From: an uncultured Gemmatimonadota bacterium
GTDB taxonomy: Bacteria; Gemmatimonadota; Gemmatimonadetes; Gemmatimonadales; Gemmatimonadaceae
DNA length: 64,000 nt
Direction of reading: 5' to 3'
Assembly (NCBI GenBank): GCA_902825965.1
Contig: CADEDA010000007.1
Span: forward strand, 62,001 to 126,000
Shown here: positions 53,054-63,672 of the stretch, piece after piece
How positions within the stretch are numbered: the stretch's first letter is position 1
Layout: each line of letters opens with the position of its first letter
Program-made: the position numbers and the translations under genes
The notes under the pieces: model-generated
The model's database searches: none
Seen by the model: the letters and a program-made list of their open reading frames with translations, nothing else
What the model was told of the DNA's origin: nothing

Positions 53054-54741
53054 CCATGGACGCGAGGCACGCGGTGCTGTTGCTCGCCGTCTGCGCCGGC
53101 GCGGCGACGACGGCGGAATGCCAGGCCCTCCAGGTCCCCGGACTGCGCGTGAGCGGCAGCACCGAGGTGACCGGCGAGGCCTACGGCGCCAGCGGCATCG
53201 ACAACCGTCGGCCGGGCAGCTCGTGGCGCGTCGCGATGCGGCCCACCGTCACGCTGTTCGGCGAGTTGAGCGCGAGTGTGGACCTCCTGCTCACCAACGA
53301 GGGCAATGAGTTCCGGCAGAACGTCAATCAGGTGGGCCTGCATCCCAAGTGGCGCTGGATGACCTTCCACCTGGGCGACTTCTCGCAGCCGATGACGGGC
53401 TACACCGTGCAAGGCGTGCGCGTGCGCGGCGCCGGCGTCGACCTGCGCCCGGGCATCCTCCGCTTCTCGGTGCAGGGCGGGCGCACCCAACGCCCGGTGT
53501 TCGCGGGCTCGCAAGGCACCGTGTTCCAGCGCAACCTCGTGGCGGCTTCGCTCGGCGTCGGCCGCGAGGGCGGCAACTTCCTCGACCTCAACGTCGTGAA
53601 GGCGCGCGACGACATCACGCGTCGCGAGCTCGCGCTGCTCATCATCGACAGCACCTTCATCGACACGCTGCCGGGCGGGGCGTTCCGGCCGCAGATCGGC
53701 ACGCGCCCGCAGGAGAATCTCGTCGCCGGGCTCCACGGGCAACTCAACCTCTTCCGTCGCGCGCTGAGCGTGAAAGGGGAGGTGGCCGCGGCCCTCGTGA
53801 CCAACGACCTCACGGCACCGCTCGTCGCCGATTCCTCGCTCAGCGGACCCGCCGCGGCCCTCGGGGACTTCCAGGATGTGCGCCTGAGCACCTCCGGGGA
53901 CTTCGCGTACAACGTCGAGGCCTCGGCGAACGTGAAGCGCGTGCGGCTCCGCACTGCCTACGAGTACGTCGGGCCGGGCTACACCTCGCTCGGGCTCGCG
54001 TACCTGATCGGCGACCGGCGCAACCTCGCGTTCGATGGGTCCTGGCAGCTGCCCGGCGACCGTGTGGTGCTGCAGGGCAACTTCCGCCGCATGGGCGACA
54101 ACCTGCTCGGGCAGCGGAGCTACACCACCGAGCGCGACACCTACGGTGGCGGGGTGATGCTCCGCCTCACGCAGTCACTCACCGGCAGCGTGAATGCCAT
54201 GCGCAACGTCGTGCTGAACGACGCGGTCGTCGATACGTTCGCCGTCGACGTGCGGGCGCTCGCAATCACCTCGTCCCTCTCGTCGCAGCAGGAGATCCTC
54301 GGGCGGCGCACGGTGGTGAGCCTCGCCCACGCGTTCCAGAACTCGGTGGACGGCAACACCGTCCTCGGTGTCCCGGACGTCACGGCACAGAACGTCTCGG
54401 TGAGCCTGCAGGTCTTCCTCACGGAGCGCTTCTCGGTCACGCCGTCGTTCGCCGCCGTCACGAGTGAACTCGTGGGCCAGCCGACGAACCGGAACGTCCA
54501 GCTCGGCTTCCGCGCCGCCGGCAGCCTGTTCGAGAACGCCCTGCGCCTCCAGGCCGCCGTCACCAACGCGCGCACCACGCAGGGACGTGACGTCAACGCC
54601 GTGAATGCGAGTGCCACCTGGGACCTGCCCGGCGACGTGCGCATGAACCTCGCGATGCGCGCGAGTCGCTACGCCGCGTTCGGTCCCCAGGTCGCGTTCC
54701 AGGAGCAGGTCGCGACGCTGTCCTTCGCCCGGAGTTGGTGA
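53050..54741 (+). CDS. Outer-membrane-barrel-like protein
   Basis: The 563-residue product starts at ATG 53050 (ATGA overlap) with a signal peptide (VLLLAVCAGAATTAECQ). The mature chain is a regular series of amphipathic strands separated by short polar turns (RPTVTLFGELSASVDLLLTN, WRWMTFHLGDFSQPMTGYTV). The last strand ends in an aromatic residue (VATLSFARSW), a typical outer-membrane-barrel signature. I do not recognise the exact family. It is the only barrel in the operon and is a candidate for exporting or displaying the giant, Fn3 and PKD proteins. A structure prediction would decide. Confidence 0.83.
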   Translation: MTMDARHAVLLLAVCAGAATTAECQALQVPGLRVSGSTEVTGEAYGASGIDNRRPGSSWRVAMRPTVTLFGELSASVDLLLTNEGNEFRQNVNQVGLHPKWRWMTFHLGDFSQPMTGYTVQGVRVRGAGVDLRPGILRFSVQGGRTQRPVFAGSQGTVFQRNLVAASLGVGREGGNFLDLNVVKARDDITRRELALLIIDSTFIDTLPGGAFRPQIGTRPQENLVAGLHGQLNLFRRALSVKGEVAAALVTNDLTAPLVADSSLSGPAAALGDFQDVRLSTSGDFAYNVEASANVKRVRLRTAYEYVGPGYTSLGLAYLIGDRRNLAFDGSWQLPGDRVVLQGNFRRMGDNLLGQRSYTTERDTYGGGVMLRLTQSLTGSVNAMRNVVLNDAVVDTFAVDVRALAITSSLSSQQEILGRRTVVSLAHAFQNSVDGNTVLGVPDVTAQNVSVSLQVFLTERFSVTPSFAAVTSELVGQPTNRNVQLGFRAAGSLFENALRLQAAVTNARTTQGRDVNAVNASATWDLPGDVRMNLAMRASRYAAFGPQVAFQEQVATLSFARSW

Positions 54742-54742
54742 G

Positions 54743-57700
54743 ATGCGCGTCCCGGCATGCCACAGCGCCCTGGCCGCCCGCGTCGGCTTGCTCACGGCAG
54801 CCCTGAGCGCCGTCTGGCCCGTGCGCGTCGCCGAGGCGCAGTTCGACAGCGTCCGCGTGGACAGTGTGCGGCCGGCACCGGGTGAGCGGCTCGTCGACAT
54901 CGATCCGGTCACCCCGGGCATCCAGTTCCGCTGGTGCATCCGCTATACGCCGTTCGGTGGCAGCCAACCCGGCGGCACCACGCGCGTGGACTCCGCGTCC
55001 ATCGCGGTGCAGGCGCCGCCGCAGACGCTGCTCTACTTCCGCTCCCGAGGGCAGTTCCCGCAGGTGAACCAGTGCGGAGCGGCCACCGGCGGCTCGAGCG
55101 TCCTCGGCGACACGGCGACCGTCGCGGAGAAGGGCAGCTACGAAGCGAGCATCTCGGCGACGCTCCGGTTCGTCTTCGTACCCAATCCCAACAACTCGCC
55201 GCCGGTCTTCGCCGGCTCGCGCGGACGTTTCGTCTCGCCGGTGCACGTGTACCCCAGCGCCGCGGTGATCAGCGTCGTCGGGGATTCGGTGCGGACCAGC
55301 ACCCAGGTGCACCAGCTCAGCGTGCAGCACGATCTCGGTCCGGGCCAGGACATCCACACCACACTGCGCGGCAAGCAACGCGTGGGCGGAGTCTTGTTCA
55401 ACGCGAGCTCCGGCGACACCACGCGCACGACCGACGCGACGCAGACGGTCGTCTTCGACTCGCCGATCCTCAACGGACCGACGCTCCTGCGGTACGACTT
55501 CTATACGGACTCCGTCCCCGGCCTCGCCCGCGGACGGGACCGCGCGTTCGTACGGGCCGGCGTCGTGCCGGCGTCCACCGTCATCCAGCAGCCGTTCCCG
55601 GCACCCAACAATCCGTATCCTCCGCGCTTCGACCTCCGCGGGCGCGCCGTCGCCGGCATGTACGTGCGGGTCGCGGCCTGCTCCGGCTGCGACGCGCTCG
55701 GCGACTCCGTGCTCGTCGCCGCCGACAGCTCCTGGGTGATCCCCGCCGTGGGATGGCCCAACGCCGGGGCCAACACACTGTCCATCGTCGGACGGGACAG
55801 CGACGGGTTCACCGACTCCGTGAGCGTCGGCTTCCCGGTCGCGGCGAACCTCGCGCCGACGGTGCAGATCACGTCGCCGGCGGTCGCACCGCCCGGGCCG
55901 GGTCGCGATTCACTGCGCGTGGGGGTCGGGGAGAACCTGAACTTCACGGCGACGGGCAGCGACCTCGACGGCAGCATCGTGAGCTGGAGCTGGGACTTCG
56001 GCAACCAGACCTCGTCCACGCTGCAGAATCCCGGCCTGCGGAACTACGCCGCACCCGGTCGCTACCTCGTCACCGTCCGCGCCGCCGATGACCTCGGACT
56101 GTTCTCCGTCCGGGACACGCTCATCGTGAACGTGCGCGTGCGACCCGCGGTGCGCATCATCGAACCCGCCGACAACGCGGCGATCGTCCAACGGGCGGAC
56201 GTCGCGGGGCGCGCCACGCCGGGCGCGACCGTGACCCTCACCGCCTGCTTCGGGTGCAGCGCGCAGGGGACCACCCGCGTCGCCGCGGCGGACAGCACCT
56301 GGCGATTCGCCGCCGTGCAGTTTGCCGCCACCGCGCAACTCGCGTCGATCATCACGACCGTGTCCGACACCACCACGCTCGGCAGCGCCGACACGGCGCG
56401 CGTCACGGTGATCGCCAACCAGCCGCCGGTCGTGACGCGCCTCTCGCCCGGGGCCGATTCCGTGCGGATCGCGCAGGGGGACTCGGTGTTCTTCGCCGTC
56501 TCGTCAACGGATCCGGACGGCAGCATCGCCTCGCGGCAGTGGCGGCGTGGCGTGCTCGCCATCGGAGCCGCCGACACGCTGGGCTGGCGCGTCTTCCCGG
56601 ACACGGGCAACAACGTGCTGGGCTTCCGCGCGGTCGACAACGTGGGCGACAGCGTCGTCACGCGGTACGTCGTGCGGGTGGTCGCGAACGCGCCGCCAAC
56701 GGCGCTCATCACCTCACCTGGCGCGGACACCACCGTGGCGGTCGGGGACGCGGTGCTGTTCCAAGGTGTCGTCAACGATCCGGACGGCGCTGCCGCGGTG
56801 CTCTGGGACTTCGGCGACGGACGCAGCACGCAGTCACCCTCGCCGCTGCCGATCAGCTACGGGACACCGGGCGTCTACACCGTGACCCTCCGAGGGACCG
56901 ATGAGTTCGGACGGTTCGATGTCGACACCGTGGTGGTGACCGTGCGTGCGCGTCCGGTGGTGCGCATCATCGCGCCGGCGGGGCAGGCGAGCCTGCCGCA
57001 GCGATTCGACATCACGGGCCGCGCCTCGCCGGGCAGCACCGTGCGCATCGCGCAGTGCACGGCCTGCACGACGCTCGACTCCACGCGCGTCGCCGCAGCG
57101 GACAGCAGCTTCACCTTCGCTGCCGTCGACTGGGCCCAGCCGGGACCGGCGAACACGCTGCGCCTGCGAGTCACCGACGCCTTCGGGTTCACGGACTCCG
57201 CCAGCGTCACCTTCGCGGTGACGGCGAACCTCGCGCCGGTCGCGACGATCACCGCGCCGGCGGCGGACACCAGCATCCAACTCGGCGGCACGGTACGGTT
57301 CGTCGGCACGGCGACCGACCAGGACGGGCCCGCGCCCAGTGTACTCTGGGACTTCGGCGACGGACGCAGCGCGACCACGCTCACGCCGCCCAACCTCACC
57401 TACAACAGCGCCGGGACGTTCCTCGTCACGCTGCGCGCCACGGACGCACTCGGGGCGTTCGACGTGGACACGGTGCGCGTCACCGTCGTCGCCCAAGTGA
57501 ACCGCAGGCCCGCGGTCACCATCACACAACCGGCGACCAACCCCGCGATCGCCGTAGGCGACAGCATCACCTTCACCGCGACCGCCACCGACCCTGACGG
57601 CGACCCATTGCGTGTCCGCTGGACGTTCGCACCCGGCGACACGGTCATCGGGGCCTCGGTCCCCAACCGCCGATTCCCGGTGGGCGGTGCGTTCACGGTG

Positions 57701-57970
57701 ATCGTGCGCGCCACCGACCCGGCGGGGTTGTTCGCCGAGGACAGCGTCACCGTCACTGTCGGCGGCCGCGGGGTGAATGTGGATGTCACCAGTCCGGGCA
57801 GCGCCACCCGGGTGGATGGTCACGACGTCGTCTTCGTGCTCCGCGCCATGACCACGCAGGACCTGCGCGCGGACGTCAACGGCGACGGGCGCGTTGACCG
57901 TGCCGACCTCGCGGCCGTGCGCGCCGCGTTCGGAACCACGGTGCCCGCCGCCGTGAGGAGGCAACCATGA
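54743..57970 (+). CDS. PKD-repeat exported protein with a C-terminal dockerin-like domain
   Basis: The 1075-residue product begins one base after the barrel gene stop, with a signal sequence (first 32 residues, ending VAEAQ). The N-terminal 360 residues are beta-rich. Then come PKD domains (about 370-470, 649-736, 828-916 and 919-1008; VLWDFGDGRS occurs twice), alternating with Ig-like units (470-560, 737-828), and a divergent PKD-like unit (559-648). The C-terminus has two dockerin-type repeats: degenerate RVDGHDVVFVLRAM (about 1024-1037) and DVNGDGRVDRADLAAVRAAF (1044-1063), a good EF-hand-like calcium loop. The next gene encodes a cohesin-like lipoprotein, so the pair probably binds one another. 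There is no catalytic domain. Confidence 0.87.
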   Translation: MRVPACHSALAARVGLLTAALSAVWPVRVAEAQFDSVRVDSVRPAPGERLVDIDPVTPGIQFRWCIRYTPFGGSQPGGTTRVDSASIAVQAPPQTLLYFRSRGQFPQVNQCGAATGGSSVLGDTATVAEKGSYEASISATLRFVFVPNPNNSPPVFAGSRGRFVSPVHVYPSAAVISVVGDSVRTSTQVHQLSVQHDLGPGQDIHTTLRGKQRVGGVLFNASSGDTTRTTDATQTVVFDSPILNGPTLLRYDFYTDSVPGLARGRDRAFVRAGVVPASTVIQQPFPAPNNPYPPRFDLRGRAVAGMYVRVAACSGCDALGDSVLVAADSSWVIPAVGWPNAGANTLSIVGRDSDGFTDSVSVGFPVAANLAPTVQITSPAVAPPGPGRDSLRVGVGENLNFTATGSDLDGSIVSWSWDFGNQTSSTLQNPGLRNYAAPGRYLVTVRAADDLGLFSVRDTLIVNVRVRPAVRIIEPADNAAIVQRADVAGRATPGATVTLTACFGCSAQGTTRVAAADSTWRFAAVQFAATAQLASIITTVSDTTTLGSADTARVTVIANQPPVVTRLSPGADSVRIAQGDSVFFAVSSTDPDGSIASRQWRRGVLAIGAADTLGWRVFPDTGNNVLGFRAVDNVGDSVVTRYVVRVVANAPPTALITSPGADTTVAVGDAVLFQGVVNDPDGAAAVLWDFGDGRSTQSPSPLPISYGTPGVYTVTLRGTDEFGRFDVDTVVVTVRARPVVRIIAPAGQASLPQRFDITGRASPGSTVRIAQCTACTTLDSTRVAAADSSFTFAAVDWAQPGPANTLRLRVTDAFGFTDSASVTFAVTANLAPVATITAPAADTSIQLGGTVRFVGTATDQDGPAPSVLWDFGDGRSATTLTPPNLTYNSAGTFLVTLRATDALGAFDVDTVRVTVVAQVNRRPAVTITQPATNPAIAVGDSITFTATATDPDGDPLRVRWTFAPGDTVIGASVPNRRFPVGGAFTVIVRATDPAGLFAEDSVTVTVGGRGVNVDVTSPGSATRVDGHDVVFVLRAMTTQDLRADVNGDGRVDRADLAAVRAAFGTTVPAAVRRQP

Positions 57971-58581
57971 ATCCGCCGTTCCGTCCGCTCCGGCATTGCG
58001 GCGCCACCCGGCTGCCGCGTGGGTTCGCGTGTATGCTCGCCCTCGGCACGGCGCTCGTCGCATCCTGCGTGGAAGGGCCGTTCGAGCCGTTCGATCCGTC
58101 GCGGGATGATCGGGCCTTCCGATTCCTCGCCGGTGCCGCGGACGGGGTGCCACTCACCGCGCTGACACCCGGGGCCGTCCTCGGCGACAGCGCGCTCGAC
58201 GTCGACCTGCGGCTGCGGGACGCGCCTCGCCTGGCTGCGCTCGCGTTCGAGCTCGTGCTCGACGCGTCCACCGTCACACTCGATACGCTGCGCGGTGGCA
58301 CGTTCTTCGTACCGGCCGAGCGGGTCACGGTGCTCGAGTTCGCCAATGTGGGTGCCAACCGCTGGGTCGGTGTCGTCGCACTCGACTCGTTGGTGCCCGG
58401 CGTCGGTGGCAGCGGCGTACTCGGCACCGTGCGCCTCCGCCGGACGTCCGCCGTCGCGTTCGAGACCACGATGCGGTTCGACACCGTCACCACCCGCGCC
58501 TACGGGCCCGACGGCACGCCGCTGGCGATGCGGTTCGCCGCGGGCCGTGTGCGCCACAACCCGCGCGCGCCGACGCCCTGA
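57967..58581 (+). CDS. Lipoprotein with a cohesin-like domain
   Basis: The 204-residue product overlaps the dockerin/PKD gene by four bases. Its signal peptide ends in a lipobox (LALGTALVASC, Cys34), and a short linker follows. The C-terminal 140 residues have the cohesin strand pattern (DVDLRLRDAPRLAALAFELVLD, then STVTLDTLRGGTFFVP, WVGVVALDSLVPGVGGSGVLGTVRLRR). Cohesins bind dockerins tightly, and the adjacent gene's product ends in a dockerin-like pair. The lipid anchor would place the cohesin on the inner or outer membrane face, tethering the PKD protein. The cohesin call is from pattern, and I have not aligned it. Confidence 0.8.
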   Translation: MNPPFRPLRHCGATRLPRGFACMLALGTALVASCVEGPFEPFDPSRDDRAFRFLAGAADGVPLTALTPGAVLGDSALDVDLRLRDAPRLAALAFELVLDASTVTLDTLRGGTFFVPAERVTVLEFANVGANRWVGVVALDSLVPGVGGSGVLGTVRLRRTSAVAFETTMRFDTVTTRAYGPDGTPLAMRFAAGRVRHNPRAPTP

Positions 58582-58584
58582 CAT

Positions 58585-58637
58585 AGCGCGCGGCCGCTGT
58601 ACGCGTCTGGATCGCGCGCTTCCGGACCGCACCGGAA
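58585..58637 (+). terminator. Two inverted repeats after the giant surface operon
   Basis: AGCGCGCG (58585-58592) is the exact inverse of CGCGCGCT (58613-58620), with a 20-base loop. TTCCGG (58620-58625) pairs with CCGGAA (58632-58637) with a six-base loop. They lie in the 99-base space between the cohesin-lipoprotein stop and comEC. There is no T-run, so a rho-independent terminator is only possible, not certain. Confidence 0.4.
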
Positions 58638-58680
58638 TCCACGGGCACCACCTGCTGCGGCAGAGCGCGCATGCTGGGCC

Positions 58681-60921
58681 ATGCCACTCCTGCTCGCGGC
58701 GGCGCTCGCATGGATCGCCGGAAGCCTCGTAGGCCTCGGCCTCGGCGGCTCGCCGGTCGTGACCCTCGGGGCGACCCTGCTGGTCGTGGCGCTGCTGCTG
58801 CGCGGCAAGAGCACGGCGGCGGCGTTGCTCCTGCTCGCGCTGGCGGCGGTCGAGTTGGGTGCCGAGTTGCGGCGGACCGACGAGCGCTGCCACGCGCGCG
58901 CCATCCGGGCCTCCGTGTGGGAGGCGACGCTCGATGCGTCGGCATCGCCTGGTGCGTTCGTGCGCGCGCAGCTGCACGAGGCGGACGGCGCGCCGTGCGC
59001 GCTGCCCATCGCGCTGGCGGTGCGCAGCGGTACGGCCGGCAGTGGGGCACGCATCCGGATCGAGCGCGCCGAACCGGCCGGCAGCGACCGTGGCTTGCTG
59101 TTGCGCGAGGCACGGATCTCCCTGCGCCGCGCCCCTGGACCGCTCGCGCGATGGCGTGACCGGGTCGCCGCGTCGCTCGATCGCACCTTCGGACCGGACG
59201 CGCCGATGGTGCGCGCGCTGCTCATCGCCGACACGCGCGGACTCTCGCCAGAACTCCGGGAGCGCTATGCGGATGCGGGTCTGGTCCACATGCTCTCCAT
59301 CTCCGGCCTGCACGTGGCCATCGTCGGCGGGGCACTGCTCCTGCTGCTGCAGGCGCTGCGGCTCTCCCTGCGCCACGCGAGTATGGGGGCCGTGTGTGCG
59401 ACCGTGTTGTACGTGGTCGCCATCGGGGCACCGGCGCCGGCCGTGCGCAGCGTCACGTTGTTCGCGGCCACCTCGCTCACGCGCGTGCTCCAACGACCGG
59501 TCTCGCCGTGGGCGACCTTCGCGCTGGGGGCGCTCATGCCGCTCGTCGAACCGCGCACGGTGCTCGACCTCGGCTACCAGCTCTCGGTGAGCGGCTATGC
59601 CGCGATCGTGGTTGCGGGCCGCCTCGGGCGCCGCCTGCCGGAATCCTGGCGCGGGTGGCGGCGCACGCTGGCGCGCGAGCTCGTGGCCGGCGTGCTCACC
59701 ACCGTGGTGACGGCGCCGCTCGTGGCCTGGCACTTCGGCCGGCTCAGCCTCATCGCCCCGCTCAGCAACCTCGCCGCCGGGCCGGTCATCGCACTGCTGC
59801 AACCGACGCTGTTCCTCGCCATGCTGACCCCCGAAGGCCCGGCCGCGCGGTTCGTGGCGGATGCCGCACAGCCGCTGCTGCGGGGCATGGACGCCGTCGC
59901 GGCCGCCGCCGCCTCGACACCAGGCGCCGCGCTGGTCGTCACACCGAGCGCATGGGCGGCGGGGCTGTCGGCCGTCGCCGTCACGGCGTTGCTGGTGGCC
60001 GGCTGGGTGCGGCACTTCGGCCGACCGGTCATGCTGGCGATGGGCTGCCTCGCGCTGCTCGTGTGGCGCCCGGATCAGCCGCTGCTCCGCACGCGTGCGG
60101 CTGGTCTGGAGCTGCACATGATCGATGTGGGGCAGGGCGACGCGATCGCGCTCCGCACACCGCGCGGCCGCTGGATCCTGGTGGATGCGGGGCGTGCCTG
60201 GACTTCGGGCGACGCCGGTCGCTCAACCGTGATCCCGTACTTGCGACGTCGCGGTGGAGCGCTCGCGCTCTTCGTGCTCACGCATCCGCACGCCGACCAC
60301 ATCGGTGGGGCGAGCAGCGTCGTCCGCGCACTCCGCCCCGAGCGCTTGCGTGATGCGGCGTTCGTCGAGGGCAGTGCCATCTACCTCGAGATGCTCCGCA
60401 CGTCCCGCGAGGTGGGGACCGATTGGCAGCGGGTCCGGCCCGGCGAGTCGATGGACATCGACGGCGTGCTGGTGGACTTCCTTGCGCCCGACTCCGCGTG
60501 GACCACGGCACTCCGGGATCCCAACGAGGCGAGCACCGTGATGCGTGTGCGCTACGGCGCGACGCGATTCCTGTTGACGGGGGACGCCGAGGCGCGCGAG
60601 GAAGCCTGGCTGCTTGAACGCGACGCCGAGGCGTTGCGCGCGGACGTGCTCAAGGTTGCGCACCACGGCTCGTCCACCAGCAGCACGCCGGAGTTCCTGC
60701 ACGCCGTCGCACCGCGCCTCGCGCTGGTCTCGGTGGCGGCGGGCAACACCTACCGGCATCCGAGCCGCGAGGTGATGCAGCGACTGGTGGACGGCGGGGC
60801 GACGGTGCTCCGGACGGACCAGCTCGGGTCGGTCGTGGTGCGCTCGGACGGACGTTCTATGGAAGTCGAGGCCGCCGGCCTGCGATGGCCGGTGGCACGG
60901 GCATTGCCCGGGTTGCGTTGA
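58681..60921 (+). CDS. comEC: DNA internalisation channel protein ComEC/Rec2
   Basis: The 746-residue inner-membrane protein carries single-stranded DNA into the cytoplasm during natural transformation. It has N-terminal membrane helices and an OB-like region. A Competence domain with about ten helices follows (about 170-450; ISGLHVAIVGG, LGYQLSVSGYAAI). The C-terminal metallo-beta-lactamase domain (about 480-720) shows HMIDVGQGDAIAL, LTHPHADHIGG, LLTGDAEAREEAWLL and VAHHGSSTSST. Domain order and length match complete ComEC. No other competence gene is in the window, though pseudopilins lie at 15-17 kb. Confidence 0.93.
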   Translation: MPLLLAAALAWIAGSLVGLGLGGSPVVTLGATLLVVALLLRGKSTAAALLLLALAAVELGAELRRTDERCHARAIRASVWEATLDASASPGAFVRAQLHEADGAPCALPIALAVRSGTAGSGARIRIERAEPAGSDRGLLLREARISLRRAPGPLARWRDRVAASLDRTFGPDAPMVRALLIADTRGLSPELRERYADAGLVHMLSISGLHVAIVGGALLLLLQALRLSLRHASMGAVCATVLYVVAIGAPAPAVRSVTLFAATSLTRVLQRPVSPWATFALGALMPLVEPRTVLDLGYQLSVSGYAAIVVAGRLGRRLPESWRGWRRTLARELVAGVLTTVVTAPLVAWHFGRLSLIAPLSNLAAGPVIALLQPTLFLAMLTPEGPAARFVADAAQPLLRGMDAVAAAAASTPGAALVVTPSAWAAGLSAVAVTALLVAGWVRHFGRPVMLAMGCLALLVWRPDQPLLRTRAAGLELHMIDVGQGDAIALRTPRGRWILVDAGRAWTSGDAGRSTVIPYLRRRGGALALFVLTHPHADHIGGASSVVRALRPERLRDAAFVEGSAIYLEMLRTSREVGTDWQRVRPGESMDIDGVLVDFLAPDSAWTTALRDPNEASTVMRVRYGATRFLLTGDAEAREEAWLLERDAEALRADVLKVAHHGSSTSSTPEFLHAVAPRLALVSVAAGNTYRHPSREVMQRLVDGGATVLRTDQLGSVVVRSDGRSMEVEAAGLRWPVARALPGLR

Positions 60922-60972
60922 TTCGGCCACCTTTCCCGGGTTGCCGTTCCCCCGACTGCCCTTGGAGCCCCC

Positions 60973-61983
60973 GTGGTCAAGAATACCGCCACGTCCGTCG
61001 TCACCATCGAGCGCTACATCATCGAGCAGGAGCGCCTGTACCCGGAAGCCACCGGCGAGCTCTCCGGTATCCTGTACGACCTCGCGCTGGCCTCCAAGAT
61101 GATCGCCAACAAGGTCCGTCTGGCGGGCCTGGCCGACATCCTCGGGGCCCAGGGCACCGACAACGTCCAGGGCGAGGCACAGCAGAAGCTCGACGTCATC
61201 TCCAACGACATCATCAAGAAGGCGGTCGACCACGGCGGCCGGCTCTGCGCGATGGCCTCGGAGGAAGAGGACGACATGATCCTCATCCCCGACCACTTCA
61301 AGCGCGGCAAGTACTGCCTGCTGTTCGATCCGCTCGACGGGTCGTCCAACATCGACGTCAATGTGCCCGTCGGCACCATCTTCTCGGTGCTCAAGAAGAC
61401 CTCGCCCGGCGTCGAGGCGCAGCTCAGTGACCTGCTCCAGCCCGGATACAAGCAGGTCGCGGCCGGGTACGTGATCTATGGATCGAGCACGATGCTCGTC
61501 TACACGACGGGGCAGGGAGTCCACGGCTTCACGCTCGACCCCTCGATCGGCGAGTTCCTGCTCTCGCACCCGGACATGCGGATCCCCGCCAGCGGGCGGT
61601 ACCTCTCGGTGAACGAGGCCTACGAGCAGCACTGGACCGAACCGGTGCGGGCGCTCATCCGCCGCTACCGCGGCATGGACGGCAAGCGGGCGGCGATGAA
61701 CGGGCGCTACATCGGTTCGCTCGTCGCGGACTTCCACCGCAACCTGCTCGGCGGCGGACTCTTCGCGTATCCCGCCAACACCAAGAGCCCCAAGGGCAAG
61801 CTGCGGCTCCTGTACGAGTGCAATCCGCTGGCGTTCATCTGCGAGCAGGCCGGCGGTGCGGCCATCGACGGCACGCAGCGGATCCTCGACATCCAACCGA
61901 CCGAGCTGCATCAGCGCTCGCCGTACTTCATCGGATCGAAGAACGATGTGGACATCGCCGTGGAGATGCTCCGTGCGCCCTGA
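60973..61983 (+). CDS. fbp: Fructose-1,6-bisphosphatase, class I
   Basis: The 336-residue enzyme removes the 1-phosphate of fructose 1,6-bisphosphate in gluconeogenesis. Class I motifs are clear: metal-binding SEEEDDM (near 97) and FDPLDGSSNIDVNVPVGTIF (near 118-137), and sugar-phosphate residues in NGRYIGSLVADFHRNLLGGG and GGAAIDGTQRILDI. It starts at GTG 60973, 51 bases after comEC, so it may have its own promoter. The chain has full length and all metal residues visible. It is 54 bases upstream of the mutase gene and may share its transcript. Confidence 0.95.
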   Translation: MVKNTATSVVTIERYIIEQERLYPEATGELSGILYDLALASKMIANKVRLAGLADILGAQGTDNVQGEAQQKLDVISNDIIKKAVDHGGRLCAMASEEEDDMILIPDHFKRGKYCLLFDPLDGSSNIDVNVPVGTIFSVLKKTSPGVEAQLSDLLQPGYKQVAAGYVIYGSSTMLVYTTGQGVHGFTLDPSIGEFLLSHPDMRIPASGRYLSVNEAYEQHWTEPVRALIRRYRGMDGKRAAMNGRYIGSLVADFHRNLLGGGLFAYPANTKSPKGKLRLLYECNPLAFICEQAGGAAIDGTQRILDIQPTELHQRSPYFIGSKNDVDIAVEMLRAP

Positions 61984-62037
61984 CCGCGCGAGCGACACCG
62001 TCCCGCCCGTGACGCGCCCGTCCGCCGCGCGCCAGCG

Positions 62038-63645
<1,608 letters not shown>

Positions 63646-63672
63646 CGCGCGGGCGTCGTGTAGATTCCGGCT

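Noticed and set aside
53050-58581. A cellulosome-type enzyme cluster suggested by the cohesin and dockerin
   Set aside because: No glycoside hydrolase, carbohydrate esterase or lyase motif is present in the operon.
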